A stretch of 41,297 nucleotides of DNA from Woeseiaceae bacterium (GTDB taxonomy: Bacteria; Pseudomonadota; Gammaproteobacteria; Steroidobacterales; Woeseiaceae), in assembly GCA_013043165.1 (NCBI GenBank), contig JABDOQ010000009.1, positions 1-41,297 of the forward strand, in the 5' to 3' direction. The notes beneath the pieces were generated by a model. That model was not told the origin of the DNA and ran no database searches. It was given only the letters and a program-made list of their open reading frames with translations. Made by a program: the position numbers and the translations under genes. Shown one piece after another: positions 16,653 to 25,816 of the stretch. Numbering within the stretch: position 1 is the stretch's first letter; each line of letters opens with the position of its first letter.

Positions 16653-18686
16653 ATGAACTCTCGATGCGGATTGATCTGCGGTGGGCTTGCGATGTTCGCG
16701 AGCATGGTTGCTGTTCCGGCTGTAGCAGCCGAATTTGAGTTGGGGGCATTCGAGGGGAGCTTCAATTCCCAGATCTCCCTGGGAGCCAGCTGGCGCATGT
16801 CCGAAAGGGAGCCGCTGCTGGTTACGCCGGGCAATGCGCCGGGCTTCGGTACGGCGTCTACCGGTACTGCCGATGACGGCGACCTCAACTATGGTGACGG
16901 CGACATTTATTCGTTGATCCTGAAAGGCGTTCACGACCTCGAGCTGCGTAACGGCGATTTCGGCGTGTTCTTGCGCGGCAAATACTGGTATGACCAGGAA
17001 CTCGAGAACGGCAAGGTGCCGCACGGCAACTCGGCCAACCAGTACACTGCTAACGTCAAACTTGACACCAGCGGTTTTGACGACTTTGCGCAGGGCTCGG
17101 GCATCGAACTCCTGGACGCATTTATCTACAACACGTTTTACCTTGGGGAAAACGAAGCTCCGCTGGACGTTCGCCTGGGTCGCCAGGTGATTAGCTGGGG
17201 TGAGAGCACTTTCATTCAAAACGGCATTAACACGGTCAATCCCATCGACGTGTCTGCGTTCCGGCGCCCGGGCGCCGAGATCAAGGAAGGCCTGCTCCCT
17301 GTTTCGATGCTGACGATCTCAGCCGGTGTGACGAACGCACTGAGCATAGACTTGTTCTACCAGCTCGAATGGGAAAAGACGGTCATCGACGGTTGCGGCA
17401 CCTATTTTTCGACCGCAGACGTTGCCGCCACGGGCTGTAACGTCGTGACGCTGAGGGGTGGTCTTTCTGACGCTGCGAATATGGCATCCGGCCTGTTCAT
17501 CTCGCGGGTTACAGATGTCGAGCCCGACGACGACGGGCAATACGGTATCGCGTTCCGCTACTTTGCAGAAAAACTTGCCGGCTCCGAGTTCGGCCTTTAC
17601 TACATGAACTACCACAGCCGGACTCCTTACCTCGGTGGTTTCAGCCAAACAAACACACTCGTTCCCACGGCAGCAATTCCGCCTGAGTTGATTGCGGGGC
17701 TGACTCCGCTGATAGGCTCTCCGCCCTGGACCTTTGTACCGGGCAATCGGTTTGCCGGTCTCCAACTTAGCCCCACCCTCACGATTACTGGCAACGCGAA
17801 GTATTTTGCCGAGTTCCCCGAGGACATCGAGTTGTTCGGTATGAGCTTCGCAACCAATTTGGCGGGCTTTGCCGTATCGGGTGAGGTCAGTTATCGACCC
17901 GACTTCCCGGTGCAGATCAATACGACCGAGATCTTGCAGGGCGCCGTTTCGGAGGCACCCTATTCGACGGTGTTGCCCCGGATAAGAGCGGTCGATCCAG
18001 GCGGCGTTGCCTCGGGCTACGACCTTTTGCCCGTAACCCAGGCGCAGGTCACGTTCATTCGCTTTTTTGACCAGGTCATGGGCGCCAGCCGGCTGTCCTT
18101 TGCCGCCGAGATCGGCGCCAACTGGGTTGGCAGCCTGCCAGAGCAAACGGTGCAACGTTATGGCCGTTCGCCCACCTACGGAATGGGTACCTTCACACCC
18201 ATACCGCTGACGGCGCTCTTCGGCATCGATCCGGCGGCGCTACCGTTTCTGCCCGGGGACCTGCCCGAGGAGCTGGCCGGCAATCTGGCGTGCGACCAGC
18301 CCTTCATCCCGTCGCAGGATTTTCTCGACTTCGTTGCTCCCAGGGTGGTCGTTCCCATCGTGCCGAACACGAACTCGCGCAACTGCACTAACGATGGCTA
18401 CGTAACGGACTCGTCCTGGGGCTACCGCATACGCGCAGGCCTCACGTATAACGACGCGTTCGCCGGCATCAACCTGACGCCTAGCCTCGCTTGGTCGCAC
18501 GACGTTGACGGTTACTCGCCCAACTCGAACTTCAATGAAGGCGCCAAAGCCTTGACCGTCAGTCTCGCGGGTGAGTACCTTAATCGGTATACCGGGTCGC
18601 TGGCCTACACGGCATTCTCCGGCGGCGACTACAACACTGTCGAAGACCGCGATTTCCTGTCTTTCTCTGTCGCCGTCAGTTTCTGA
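16653..18686 (+). CDS. DUF1302 outer-membrane beta-barrel protein
   Basis: Secreted protein of 677 residues. I chose the ATG at 16653: AGGTGG lies upstream and it begins a normal signal peptide (CGLICGGLAMFASMVAVPAVAA) ending near residue 27; the frame is open further upstream but gives no better start. The mature part is rich in alternating strands with aromatic girdles (LRGKYWYDQEL, YLNRYTGSLAYTAFSGGDY) and ends in Phe after SFSVAVSF, the usual outer-membrane barrel end. QISLGASWRM at its start and GRQVISWGESTFIQNGINTVNPIDVSAFRRPGAEIKEG are DUF1302 signatures. DUF1302 proteins almost always neighbour DUF1329 and RND genes, as here. It probably forms a pore or receptor for a hydrophobic compound; this is inference. 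Confidence 0.9.
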   Translation: MNSRCGLICGGLAMFASMVAVPAVAAEFELGAFEGSFNSQISLGASWRMSEREPLLVTPGNAPGFGTASTGTADDGDLNYGDGDIYSLILKGVHDLELRNGDFGVFLRGKYWYDQELENGKVPHGNSANQYTANVKLDTSGFDDFAQGSGIELLDAFIYNTFYLGENEAPLDVRLGRQVISWGESTFIQNGINTVNPIDVSAFRRPGAEIKEGLLPVSMLTISAGVTNALSIDLFYQLEWEKTVIDGCGTYFSTADVAATGCNVVTLRGGLSDAANMASGLFISRVTDVEPDDDGQYGIAFRYFAEKLAGSEFGLYYMNYHSRTPYLGGFSQTNTLVPTAAIPPELIAGLTPLIGSPPWTFVPGNRFAGLQLSPTLTITGNAKYFAEFPEDIELFGMSFATNLAGFAVSGEVSYRPDFPVQINTTEILQGAVSEAPYSTVLPRIRAVDPGGVASGYDLLPVTQAQVTFIRFFDQVMGASRLSFAAEIGANWVGSLPEQTVQRYGRSPTYGMGTFTPIPLTALFGIDPAALPFLPGDLPEELAGNLACDQPFIPSQDFLDFVAPRVVVPIVPNTNSRNCTNDGYVTDSSWGYRIRAGLTYNDAFAGINLTPSLAWSHDVDGYSPNSNFNEGAKALTVSLAGEYLNRYTGSLAYTAFSGGDYNTVEDRDFLSFSVAVSF

Positions 18687-18711
18687 CACGAATACCAGGA
18701 GCAACAACACT

Positions 18712-20067
18712 ATGAAAACACTCACAAACATCACAATCCTGGCTGCGCTTGGCCTGTTCGCGCAGAGCGCGTTCGCGGAACTCACGGCGGAACAGGCTGC
18801 AAGCCTCGGCGGCGAAAAACTGACGCCAATTGGTGCAGAACGTGCCGGCAACCCGGCGGGCACTATTCCGGCATGGACCGGCGGTCTGACGAAACTGCCG
18901 GCAAGCTACGCTGCAGGTGAGCCGCTCGTTGACCCGTTTCCGAACGAGAAGCCGCTGTTCACAATAACGGCGCAGAACTTCGAACAGTATAAAGACAATC
19001 TGTCCCCCGGGCAGATTGCGCTGTTGAAGCGCTATCCCGACACGTTTCGCATGCCGGTATACACGACGCATCGTACGGCAGCTTATCCGGCCGAGATTTA
19101 CGAGGCCATTAAGAAAGATGCAATCACGGCTACAACGACCGACGGTGGCAACGGCCTTGCGAACGTCGACGCGTACTGCCCGTTTCCGATCCCGAAATCC
19201 GGCATCGAAGTTGTCTGGAATCATGTGCTGCGTTATCGCGGCGGCAGCGTGAAACGCAGTTATACGCAGATCCCCGTACAGTCGAGCGGCGCATTCAGCC
19301 CGGTTGTATTTGAGGACCAACTGACCTTCGCACAGTATCTGAAAGGTGCGCCACCCAATCGCCTGTTCTATTACAAGCAGGCCATCAAAGCGCCGGCTCG
19401 TCTCGAGGGTGACGTCTTGTTGGTTCATGAAAACATCAACCAGGTCATCGACCCGCGCGACGCGTGGGTATACAACGCCGGGCAACGCCGGGTACGTCGC
19501 GCGCCGGATGTCGCATACGATGGGCCGGGCAACGCCTCGGACGGTTTGCGTACCGCTGATGATCTCGACATGTACAACGGTGCGCCCGATCGTTACGACT
19601 GGAAGCTCGTTGGCAAAAAGGAACTCTATATCCCCTACAATGCCTTCAAGCTGGAGGACAAGAATCTCACGTACAAAAATATTGTTCTTGCAGGGCATAT
19701 GAATCCGGATTACTTGCGCTACGAGTTGCATCGCGTCTGGGTTGTTGAAGCCACCTTGAAAGAAGGTCAGCGCCATATTTACGCCAGGCGCACGTTTTAT
19801 GTCGATGAGGACACCTGGCAAATCAGCGTCGCCGACCTGTACGACGGTCGCGGCGAAATGTGGCGCGTCAAGGAAGCGCACAACAACATTCATTACCAGG
19901 TCCGCGTGCCCTGGTATGCGACTGAAACGTCTCATGACCTGATTTCCGGGCGGCATCTGCCGATTGGATTGGGCAACGAGCTGAAGGGTTACCAGTACAA
20001 CTGGGACTACAAGGTCGACGAACGCGAATATACGCCTGCCGCTTTACGCCGATCTGGCGTTCGGTAG
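18712..20067 (+). CDS. DUF1329 periplasmic protein (LolA/LolB-like fold)
   Basis: Secreted protein of 451 residues with a signal peptide ending AFA near residue 22. Family markers are LGGEKLTPIGAERAGN just after the signal, the central YTQIPVQSSGAF and APARLEGDVLLVHE, and the C-terminal YARRTFYVDEDTWQISVADLYDGRGEMWRV. DUF1329 proteins resemble outer-membrane lipoprotein-sorting proteins in fold and so may carry a lipid-like ligand through the periplasm. AGGAG precedes the ATG by about ten bases. It lies 25 bp after the DUF1302 gene and 4 bp before the propeller gene, so all three are surely one transcript. Its partnership with an RND protein suggests shuttling of a hydrophobic substrate between the two membranes. 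Confidence 0.92.
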   Translation: MKTLTNITILAALGLFAQSAFAELTAEQAASLGGEKLTPIGAERAGNPAGTIPAWTGGLTKLPASYAAGEPLVDPFPNEKPLFTITAQNFEQYKDNLSPGQIALLKRYPDTFRMPVYTTHRTAAYPAEIYEAIKKDAITATTTDGGNGLANVDAYCPFPIPKSGIEVVWNHVLRYRGGSVKRSYTQIPVQSSGAFSPVVFEDQLTFAQYLKGAPPNRLFYYKQAIKAPARLEGDVLLVHENINQVIDPRDAWVYNAGQRRVRRAPDVAYDGPGNASDGLRTADDLDMYNGAPDRYDWKLVGKKELYIPYNAFKLEDKNLTYKNIVLAGHMNPDYLRYELHRVWVVEATLKEGQRHIYARRTFYVDEDTWQISVADLYDGRGEMWRVKEAHNNIHYQVRVPWYATETSHDLISGRHLPIGLGNELKGYQYNWDYKVDEREYTPAALRRSGVR

Positions 20068-20071
20068 TTCT

Positions 20072-21223
20072 GTGAATCGCGGACGATTGATTGTCGGGCA
20101 CCTGTCGGTAGTCCTGCTTGTAATCGCCGGCTACGTCATCGCAAATGAGAACGAGGCGATCAGCTTCGCTATGCTCCCGGCGATCAAGACCGAGTCGGCG
20201 CAGAAGAGCCTCCTGCTCGACGCGGCTGCAGGCGACGAACGCATCCTGGTCGTCGGGGAACAGGGGCATATCCTCTATTCCGACGATCAGGGCTCGAACT
20301 GGACCCATGCTGACGTACCCGTGTCACTCGCGATCACGGCTGTCACCTTTGCCGCTATGGACAGCGCCTGGGCAACGGCACACGATGGCGTATTGCTGCA
20401 GTCGACGGACAACGGTGCCAGCTGGCAAGTAAAACTGACCGGCACCGACGTCGCCCGCCTGTCAGTGACGGCGGCTGAGGAACAGGTCAAATTGCTCGAA
20501 GCGGCGCTGGAACAGGCAACGCCGGAAACCCGGGAAGATCTCGAGTGGGCGCTCGACGACGCAACGTTTGCGGTCGACGACGCTAAGGCGGCGATAGAAG
20601 AAGGGGTTACGACGCCGCTCCTGAACGTGTGGTTTGCAAACGAGAACAACGGTTACGCCCTGGGTGCCTATGGCGTTTTCCTGCGCACGTCGGATGGCGG
20701 ATCGACGTGGAGCCTGGACTCGAACCGGCTCGACAACCCCGACAAGTATCACCTGTATGACATTACGCGAAGCTCAGCCGGAACGCTGCTCGTGGCCGGC
20801 GAAGCCGGCACGCTGCTTCGTTCCCGGGACGGGGGTCAGACCTGGGAACGACCGGAATCGCCTTACCAGGGTTCCTTTTTTGGTGCCGTTGCGACCACTG
20901 ACGGCAGCCTGCTCGTGTTCGGACTCAAAGGCAATATTTTCCGCTCCGTTGACGAGGGAGTGACCTGGTCAGCCATCAAAAGCGGTGACCAACGAACGCT
21001 TCTGGGCGGCATGACGCGAACTGATGGCACGATCGTCCTCATGGGCTCAGCAGGTGCTGTGCTGTTTAGCGATGACAACGGTCGCAGTTTCAGAACTATC
21101 CCGACGACGGGAAACAGGGTCTACAGCGGCGGTGCGGGGACCGCCGATGGCAGGCTTCTGCTGGTAGGTTTTGGCGGCGTTTCATTTATCGACAGTAACG
21201 CAGTCTCCGGGGGGCCGTCATGA
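20072..21223 (+). CDS. YCF48/BNR-repeat beta-propeller protein
   Basis: Protein of 383 residues starting at a GTG 4 bp after the preceding stop. A hydrophobic N-terminal segment (LIVGHLSVVLLVIAGYVIA) acts as signal or anchor. The rest is a propeller with six Asp-box motifs: SDDQGSNW, STDNGASW, TSDGGSTW, SRDGGQTW, SVDEGVTW and SDDNGRSF. Between the second and third, residues about 128-181 form an acidic, Ala-rich helical insert (AAEEQVKLLEAALEQATPE and so on) that should make a helical hairpin projecting from the propeller. The last four bases overlap the RND gene start (ATGA), so translation is coupled. In this gene set it is probably a periplasmic partner or regulator of the RND protein; YCF48 itself assists photosystem assembly, which is not relevant here. 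Confidence 0.87.
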   Translation: MNRGRLIVGHLSVVLLVIAGYVIANENEAISFAMLPAIKTESAQKSLLLDAAAGDERILVVGEQGHILYSDDQGSNWTHADVPVSLAITAVTFAAMDSAWATAHDGVLLQSTDNGASWQVKLTGTDVARLSVTAAEEQVKLLEAALEQATPETREDLEWALDDATFAVDDAKAAIEEGVTTPLLNVWFANENNGYALGAYGVFLRTSDGGSTWSLDSNRLDNPDKYHLYDITRSSAGTLLVAGEAGTLLRSRDGGQTWERPESPYQGSFFGAVATTDGSLLVFGLKGNIFRSVDEGVTWSAIKSGDQRTLLGGMTRTDGTIVLMGSAGAVLFSDDNGRSFRTIPTTGNRVYSGGAGTADGRLLLVGFGGVSFIDSNAVSGGPS

Positions 21224-23634
21224 GTGAAACAGCGAGCAACCAGACCGGACTGTCCCCTGAGCAGCGCCCACCGATAGCTGAGCGTGTACTGTTCGAGAAC
21301 AGAATTCCCGTCATCATTGTTTTCGTTTTGTTGACCGCGTTTTTCGCGTTTCAGGCACTGCAGCTAAAGCCGGATGCCAGTTTCGACAAGATGATTCCCA
21401 CCTCGCACCCCTATATACAGAACTACCTCGCAAACAAGGCCGACCTTGCGAGCCTCAGTAATTCGATTCGCATCATCGTAGAAACGACCGACGGCGACAT
21501 ATTCGATAAGGATTTCCAGGAGGCTCTGCGCCTCATCAACGACGAGGTTTTTTACATCCCTGGCGTTGATCGATCGGGCCTGCAGTCGATCTGGACCCCG
21601 AATGTGCGCTGGAATGAAGTCACGGAAGAGGGCTTTCGCGGCGGTACGGTTATCCCTAACGAATACGATGGCTCGGAAGAGTCGCTGAACCAGCTTCGCG
21701 ATAATATTCTGCGCTCGGGCCAGGTCGGCCGCCTGGTCGCCAACAATTTCAAATCGTCAGCGATCATTGCACCGCTCACCGATATCAATCCGGAGACGGG
21801 CGAAAAACTCGACTACCGGGACTTTTCGCAGAGCCTCGAGAAACTGGTTCGCGACAAATACGAGACCGACAACATCAAGATCCATATCACCGGTTTCGCC
21901 AAGGTGGTCGGTGACCTGATTGAAGGCGCCACCCTGGTTGCGTTCTTTTTCGGTGTTGCGCTCGTAACTACGCTCGTGTTGTTGGCCGTGTACTCGCGAT
22001 GTCTTTACGCGACGATCGTGCCAATAACGTGCTCAACCATCGCCGTGATCTGGCAGCTCGGCCTGCTGCACACGCTCGGCTTCGGCCTGGACCCCTACTC
22101 CATGCTGGTTCCGTTCCTCGTGTTTGCGATCGGCATCAGTCACGGCGTGCAGATCATCAACAACGTCGCGGTGCGTTTCTTTTTTGGCGCTGGTTCCTTC
22201 TGGTCCGCAAGGCGCGCCTTTCGCGCGCTTTATATTCCGGGATTCGTTGCCCTGGTGAGCGACGGTATCGGTTTTCTGACGCTGATGGTCATCGAAATAC
22301 CGGTTATCCAGGAACTGGCATTGACGGCCAGCATCGGCGTTGCCGTATTGATATTCACCAACCTGGTGTTGATGCCGGTGTTGATGTCCTACACGGGGCT
22401 GTCCAATTCCTGTGTGCGCTTTCTGCACCGCAAACAGCTTAAGCCGTCGAAACTTTGGCCGTTCATCGCGAACTTCGCGAAACCGCCGTTTGCGCCTGTT
22501 GTGATCTTTGTCGCCATAGCATTGTTCGGTGTTGGCTTTTACGGCAGCAAGGACCTCCGCATTGGCGACCTTGACGCGGGCGCTCCCGAGCTGCGGGCAG
22601 ACTCCCGCTACAATCGCGACAATGCGTTTCTCACGGAAAACTTTTCAACCAGCACCGATGTGTTCGTGGCTATGATCCAGACGCCGCCGCAGCAATGTGG
22701 CAATTACGCTACCGTGTCTGCGGTCGACCGATTCCAGGAAGTGATGAAAGACACCCCCGGGGTTCAGTCCGTGGTATCGCTGGTCAATATTTCCAAGCGC
22801 GCAATCATGGCGATGAACGAAGGTAATCCGAAATGGCATACCTTGAGTCGCAATCAGTACATCCTGAATAATTCGCTCCAGTCGGTGCCGAGCAATCTGA
22901 TAAATACCGACTGCAGCATGGCACCCATTCTCATTTTCCTGAACGACCACAAGGCCGAAACGCTGCAGGAAGTCATACGTGTTGCCGAGGCTTTTGCCGC
23001 TGAGTACAACAGTGACGAGATGGAGATGGATCTCGCCGCCAGCGACAAAGGTTATATTCGTTTCATACTCGCCGCGGGCAATGCCGGTATCGAGTCGGTC
23101 ACCAATATTGTTATCAGCAAGGCGCAATACCAGATGCTGGCACTCGTGTACGGGGTCGTCAGCTTCCTGGTATTCCTGACGTTCCGATCATGGCGCGCCG
23201 TGGTCTGCATCATCGTGCCTTTGGCTTTGACCTCGGTACTCGGTCAGGCGTTGATGGCGCTCCTCGGAATCGGCGTGAAAGTTGCGACCCTGCCGGTGAT
23301 AGCCCTCGGCGTCGGCATCGGCGTCGACTATGGCATCTATATTTACAGCAAGATGGATGACTACCTGAAGCGCGGCATGTCCGTGTATGAAGCGTACTTC
23401 AAGACGCTGCATACGACCGGCATGGCCGTCGCTTTCACCGGCTTCACTTTGGCGATCGGTGTCGGTACCTGGATCTTCTCGGCCATCAAATTCCAGGCGG
23501 ACATGGGCCTGATGCTGACATTCATGTTCCTTTGGAACATGCTTGGCGCTTTGTTGCTGTTACCCGCGATTGCGCACTACCTGATCAAACCTGAGGAGGC
23601 TGCGCAGGAGCTGGGTACCGAAGGGGCAAATTAA
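21220..23634 (+). CDS. RND/MMPL-family transporter
   Basis: Inner-membrane transporter of 804 residues with the duplicated RND/MMPL plan. One N-terminal helix (VIIVFVLLTAFFAFQAL) is followed by a large periplasmic loop (about 50-235), a first bundle with FAIGISHGVQIINNVA (about 300), a second loop (about 445-620), and a second bundle with LGVGIGVDYGIYIYSKMDDYL (about 695). It belongs to the predicted-exporter branch seen with DUF1302/DUF1329, not the tripartite AcrB branch; no membrane-fusion protein or TolC gene is nearby. Its function is unproven. Direction could be export or uptake of a hydrophobic molecule. Its ATG overlaps the propeller stop, and the gene ends the long plus-strand unit. 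Confidence 0.92.
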   Translation: MSETASNQTGLSPEQRPPIAERVLFENRIPVIIVFVLLTAFFAFQALQLKPDASFDKMIPTSHPYIQNYLANKADLASLSNSIRIIVETTDGDIFDKDFQEALRLINDEVFYIPGVDRSGLQSIWTPNVRWNEVTEEGFRGGTVIPNEYDGSEESLNQLRDNILRSGQVGRLVANNFKSSAIIAPLTDINPETGEKLDYRDFSQSLEKLVRDKYETDNIKIHITGFAKVVGDLIEGATLVAFFFGVALVTTLVLLAVYSRCLYATIVPITCSTIAVIWQLGLLHTLGFGLDPYSMLVPFLVFAIGISHGVQIINNVAVRFFFGAGSFWSARRAFRALYIPGFVALVSDGIGFLTLMVIEIPVIQELALTASIGVAVLIFTNLVLMPVLMSYTGLSNSCVRFLHRKQLKPSKLWPFIANFAKPPFAPVVIFVAIALFGVGFYGSKDLRIGDLDAGAPELRADSRYNRDNAFLTENFSTSTDVFVAMIQTPPQQCGNYATVSAVDRFQEVMKDTPGVQSVVSLVNISKRAIMAMNEGNPKWHTLSRNQYILNNSLQSVPSNLINTDCSMAPILIFLNDHKAETLQEVIRVAEAFAAEYNSDEMEMDLAASDKGYIRFILAAGNAGIESVTNIVISKAQYQMLALVYGVVSFLVFLTFRSWRAVVCIIVPLALTSVLGQALMALLGIGVKVATLPVIALGVGIGVDYGIYIYSKMDDYLKRGMSVYEAYFKTLHTTGMAVAFTGFTLAIGVGTWIFSAIKFQADMGLMLTFMFLWNMLGALLLLPAIAHYLIKPEEAAQELGTEGAN

Positions 23635-23648
23635 AAATAGACCCCGGT

Positions 23649-24875
23649 TTAGGGGATGATGCGGCTGCCGACAAGCCCGAGGAACAGCTTGCCTGGCGTA
23701 AGCTGCGGCAGCAGCAGCCGCCGTGTGGCCATCGCGGCCCGGCCCACGATATCCGAGGAATACCGTAGCGGTTCTTTCGGCGACTCGAGGCGCGCCATGG
23801 TGGCCTGGTAGACACCTTCTTTGGCGGCGGCCAGCACCGGGCTCGCAACGACGCTTTCGCCGACAACCAGCCAGGTCGTGATGTCACCGAAAGAAATCAG
23901 CATGGGCATGGGTGCCGCGCGGAATTGTCGCAGTCGTCGATTCCGCAGCTGACGACTGATGTTGTCGCCGGCAACCTCCCCCATATCCATCGCGTAGTAG
24001 GCCTGCTTGCGAACCGGCACGGGCAACGACGCGCAGTCGCCCGCAATAAAGATATTGTCGGCGTAGCGACTTTTGAGCGTGTCGTCTACGGGCAACCAGT
24101 CGTCGTCGGCCTCGTTCAACCCGGCGTCTCGCAAAAAATCCGGCAACGTCAAGCCTGCAGACCAGATACACAGGTCCGCGCTCAATTTCTTGCCGCTCGC
24201 AAGCGTCACGCTGCGCGCGTCTACTTGTGCAACGGCTGCATCCGTGTGCAGCGTCACGGGATAAGGAGTCAGGCGCAGCTCGGCATCACTCGCCAGGCCC
24301 TTGGGCTGCTGTTCGAGGATGCGAGACTCGACCTCCACGACATGAATATCGAATGCGTCGCCTTGCCCGCGACGGCGCAGAATTTCTCCCAACGCTTCGA
24401 TCCCCGACACGCCGCCACCAACGATAACGATCGAGGCCCGACGCTTGCGCGCGGCGAGCTTGTCGAGCCGGCTTGCGATACGCACGGCATCTTCGACGAG
24501 ACGAAATCCAAGCGCGTGTTCGTCCGCACCTTCGATACCAAACGTGGTCCTTTGGCTGCCTGCAGCAATAAGGCAGACGTCATACGGCAGCACGAGCCCG
24601 CCCTCGGTGAGCACCGAGCTGTTGTCGCGGTCGATCTTTGTCACGGCATCGTGCACAAAGCTGTGGCCGTAGCGACTGACGCACTCGGCTCTCGGCAACA
24701 CAACGCCCTCGCGGTCCTTCACACCCGATAATATTTCATGGATATTGGGCGTCCATTCGAAGTCGACGCGCGCATCGACTACGGTCACGTCGTAGTCGCA
24801 GGGAAGGCGTGACGCCGCAACAAGGCCTGCAAAGTTGCCGCCGATAATGACGACACGTGGTCTGGATGGAGACAT
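23649..24875 (-). CDS. FAD/NAD(P)-dependent oxidoreductase (NDH-2-like)
   Basis: Two-dinucleotide-binding flavoprotein of 408 residues. Its FAD motif is VVIIGGNFAGLVAASRL (Gly12-Gly17). Its NAD(P) motif is IVIVGGGVSGIEALGEILRR (about 150-170). A third conserved element is NIFIAGDCASLPV (about 283-295, Asp binding FAD). The C-terminal part has amphipathic stretches (LISFGDITTWLVVGESVV) like those that bind type II NADH:quinone oxidoreductases to the membrane, so electron transfer from NAD(P)H to quinone is the likely role. Sulfide:quinone reductase and apoptosis-inducing-factor-like reductases share the fold and cannot be excluded; I see no conserved sulfide-type cysteine pair. It converges on the RND gene with only 14 bp between the stops. 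Confidence 0.85.
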   Translation of the reverse strand: MSPSRPRVVIIGGNFAGLVAASRLPCDYDVTVVDARVDFEWTPNIHEILSGVKDREGVVLPRAECVSRYGHSFVHDAVTKIDRDNSSVLTEGGLVLPYDVCLIAAGSQRTTFGIEGADEHALGFRLVEDAVRIASRLDKLAARKRRASIVIVGGGVSGIEALGEILRRRGQGDAFDIHVVEVESRILEQQPKGLASDAELRLTPYPVTLHTDAAVAQVDARSVTLASGKKLSADLCIWSAGLTLPDFLRDAGLNEADDDWLPVDDTLKSRYADNIFIAGDCASLPVPVRKQAYYAMDMGEVAGDNISRQLRNRRLRQFRAAPMPMLISFGDITTWLVVGESVVASPVLAAAKEGVYQATMARLESPKEPLRYSSDIVGRAAMATRRLLLPQLTPGKLFLGLVGSRIIP

Positions 24876-25093
24876 GGCTGGCTAACCTGCGGTAAATCTA
24901 TCAACAAGGCGCGCGAGTATAGCTAGGTTTGGGCCATGCCACTAGGTTTCGACTATTCGCCGGACGCGGCGCCGGAAACGATCGGCTGCCTGTGCGTAAC
25001 AAGTTGTATCCCTCGAGCCCGATTACTGTATTTTCGACCGACATTGACGTTAACCTGCACGACCGACGTTTATGACAGCCTGACGACAACGAT

Positions 25094-25720
25094 ATGGGTA
25101 AGCTGAAACATGTCAAACCCGGCAACTTCGCCATCGCGCGCAAGACAGATGGCAACCCTGAAGGCAAGGGCCTCAACGGGTTCCTGTTCGACTGGTATCG
25201 AAGTGAGCCTCGGGGTGTCGTTGCGAAGCCACGGCGCCAGGTACTGGCTGAGCTTTTCACATCGATGCTCGTGCTGTCGGCCACGTTCAAGTATCGCCCG
25301 GCGGTCGGTGCGGCAAATTATCTCTACTGGATCAACGGAGAGTGGTGCTTGAGCCTGGTCGCGCCCGACGAGTGGTCACAGGCAAGACGCGCTGGTTTTG
25401 CCGGCACCTGTGTACTGCAGCGTGACATGACCTGGACGATTGCCCCGTCCGAGCTGCTCGCCGAAGACAGCCCGGTGTCCGGAGCGATTGGTCGATTCTT
25501 TGGCGCCTTTGCCGAAATGCTGGATACCGACCTGACGCTCGAAGAAATACTGCCGTTTTACGCCGGCAAGATGCCTTATTACCAGCGGCTGTATGCCAGC
25601 GCCTTGAGTCGCTCGATGCGTGCCGCGGTAACGTTGGGTGATCAGGCCTCAACCAGCTGCCGGCAGTGGTACATGCTGCTTCCCCAACAGACAAGCGCAC
25701 TGTTGGCTTACAGAGGGTAA
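25094..25720 (+). CDS. Conserved hypothetical protein
   Basis: I cannot name this 208-residue protein with confidence. It looks soluble and cytoplasmic, with no signal peptide or membrane helix. The N-terminal FAIARKTDGNPEGKGLNGFLFDWYRSEPRGVVAKPRR resembles the start of DUF2452-type proteins. The middle LYWINGEWCLSLVAPDEWS and CVLQRDMTWTIAP look like beta strands, and the C-terminus is helical. No catalytic motif is recognised. No strong ribosome site precedes the ATG. It starts 218 bp from the divergent flavoprotein gene, a gap in which I see no feature clear enough to call, and it is followed after 96 bp by the DUF1295 gene. Confidence 0.65.
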   Translation: MGKLKHVKPGNFAIARKTDGNPEGKGLNGFLFDWYRSEPRGVVAKPRRQVLAELFTSMLVLSATFKYRPAVGAANYLYWINGEWCLSLVAPDEWSQARRAGFAGTCVLQRDMTWTIAPSELLAEDSPVSGAIGRFFGAFAEMLDTDLTLEEILPFYAGKMPYYQRLYASALSRSMRAAVTLGDQASTSCRQWYMLLPQQTSALLAYRG

Positions 25721-25816
25721 GCTGAACGTGATGGGCGGGCGAAGCGAGGGTGATTTTGAACAGGGCCGGGCTGATTTCGGAACATTGAGCGGCACATGGA
25801 GTGAGGGGAAGCCACT

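Noticed and set aside
18676-19956. A 426-residue minus-strand frame opposite the DUF1329 gene
   Set aside because: It has no signal, domain or neighbour logic, while the plus frame has a signal peptide, ribosome site and family motifs.
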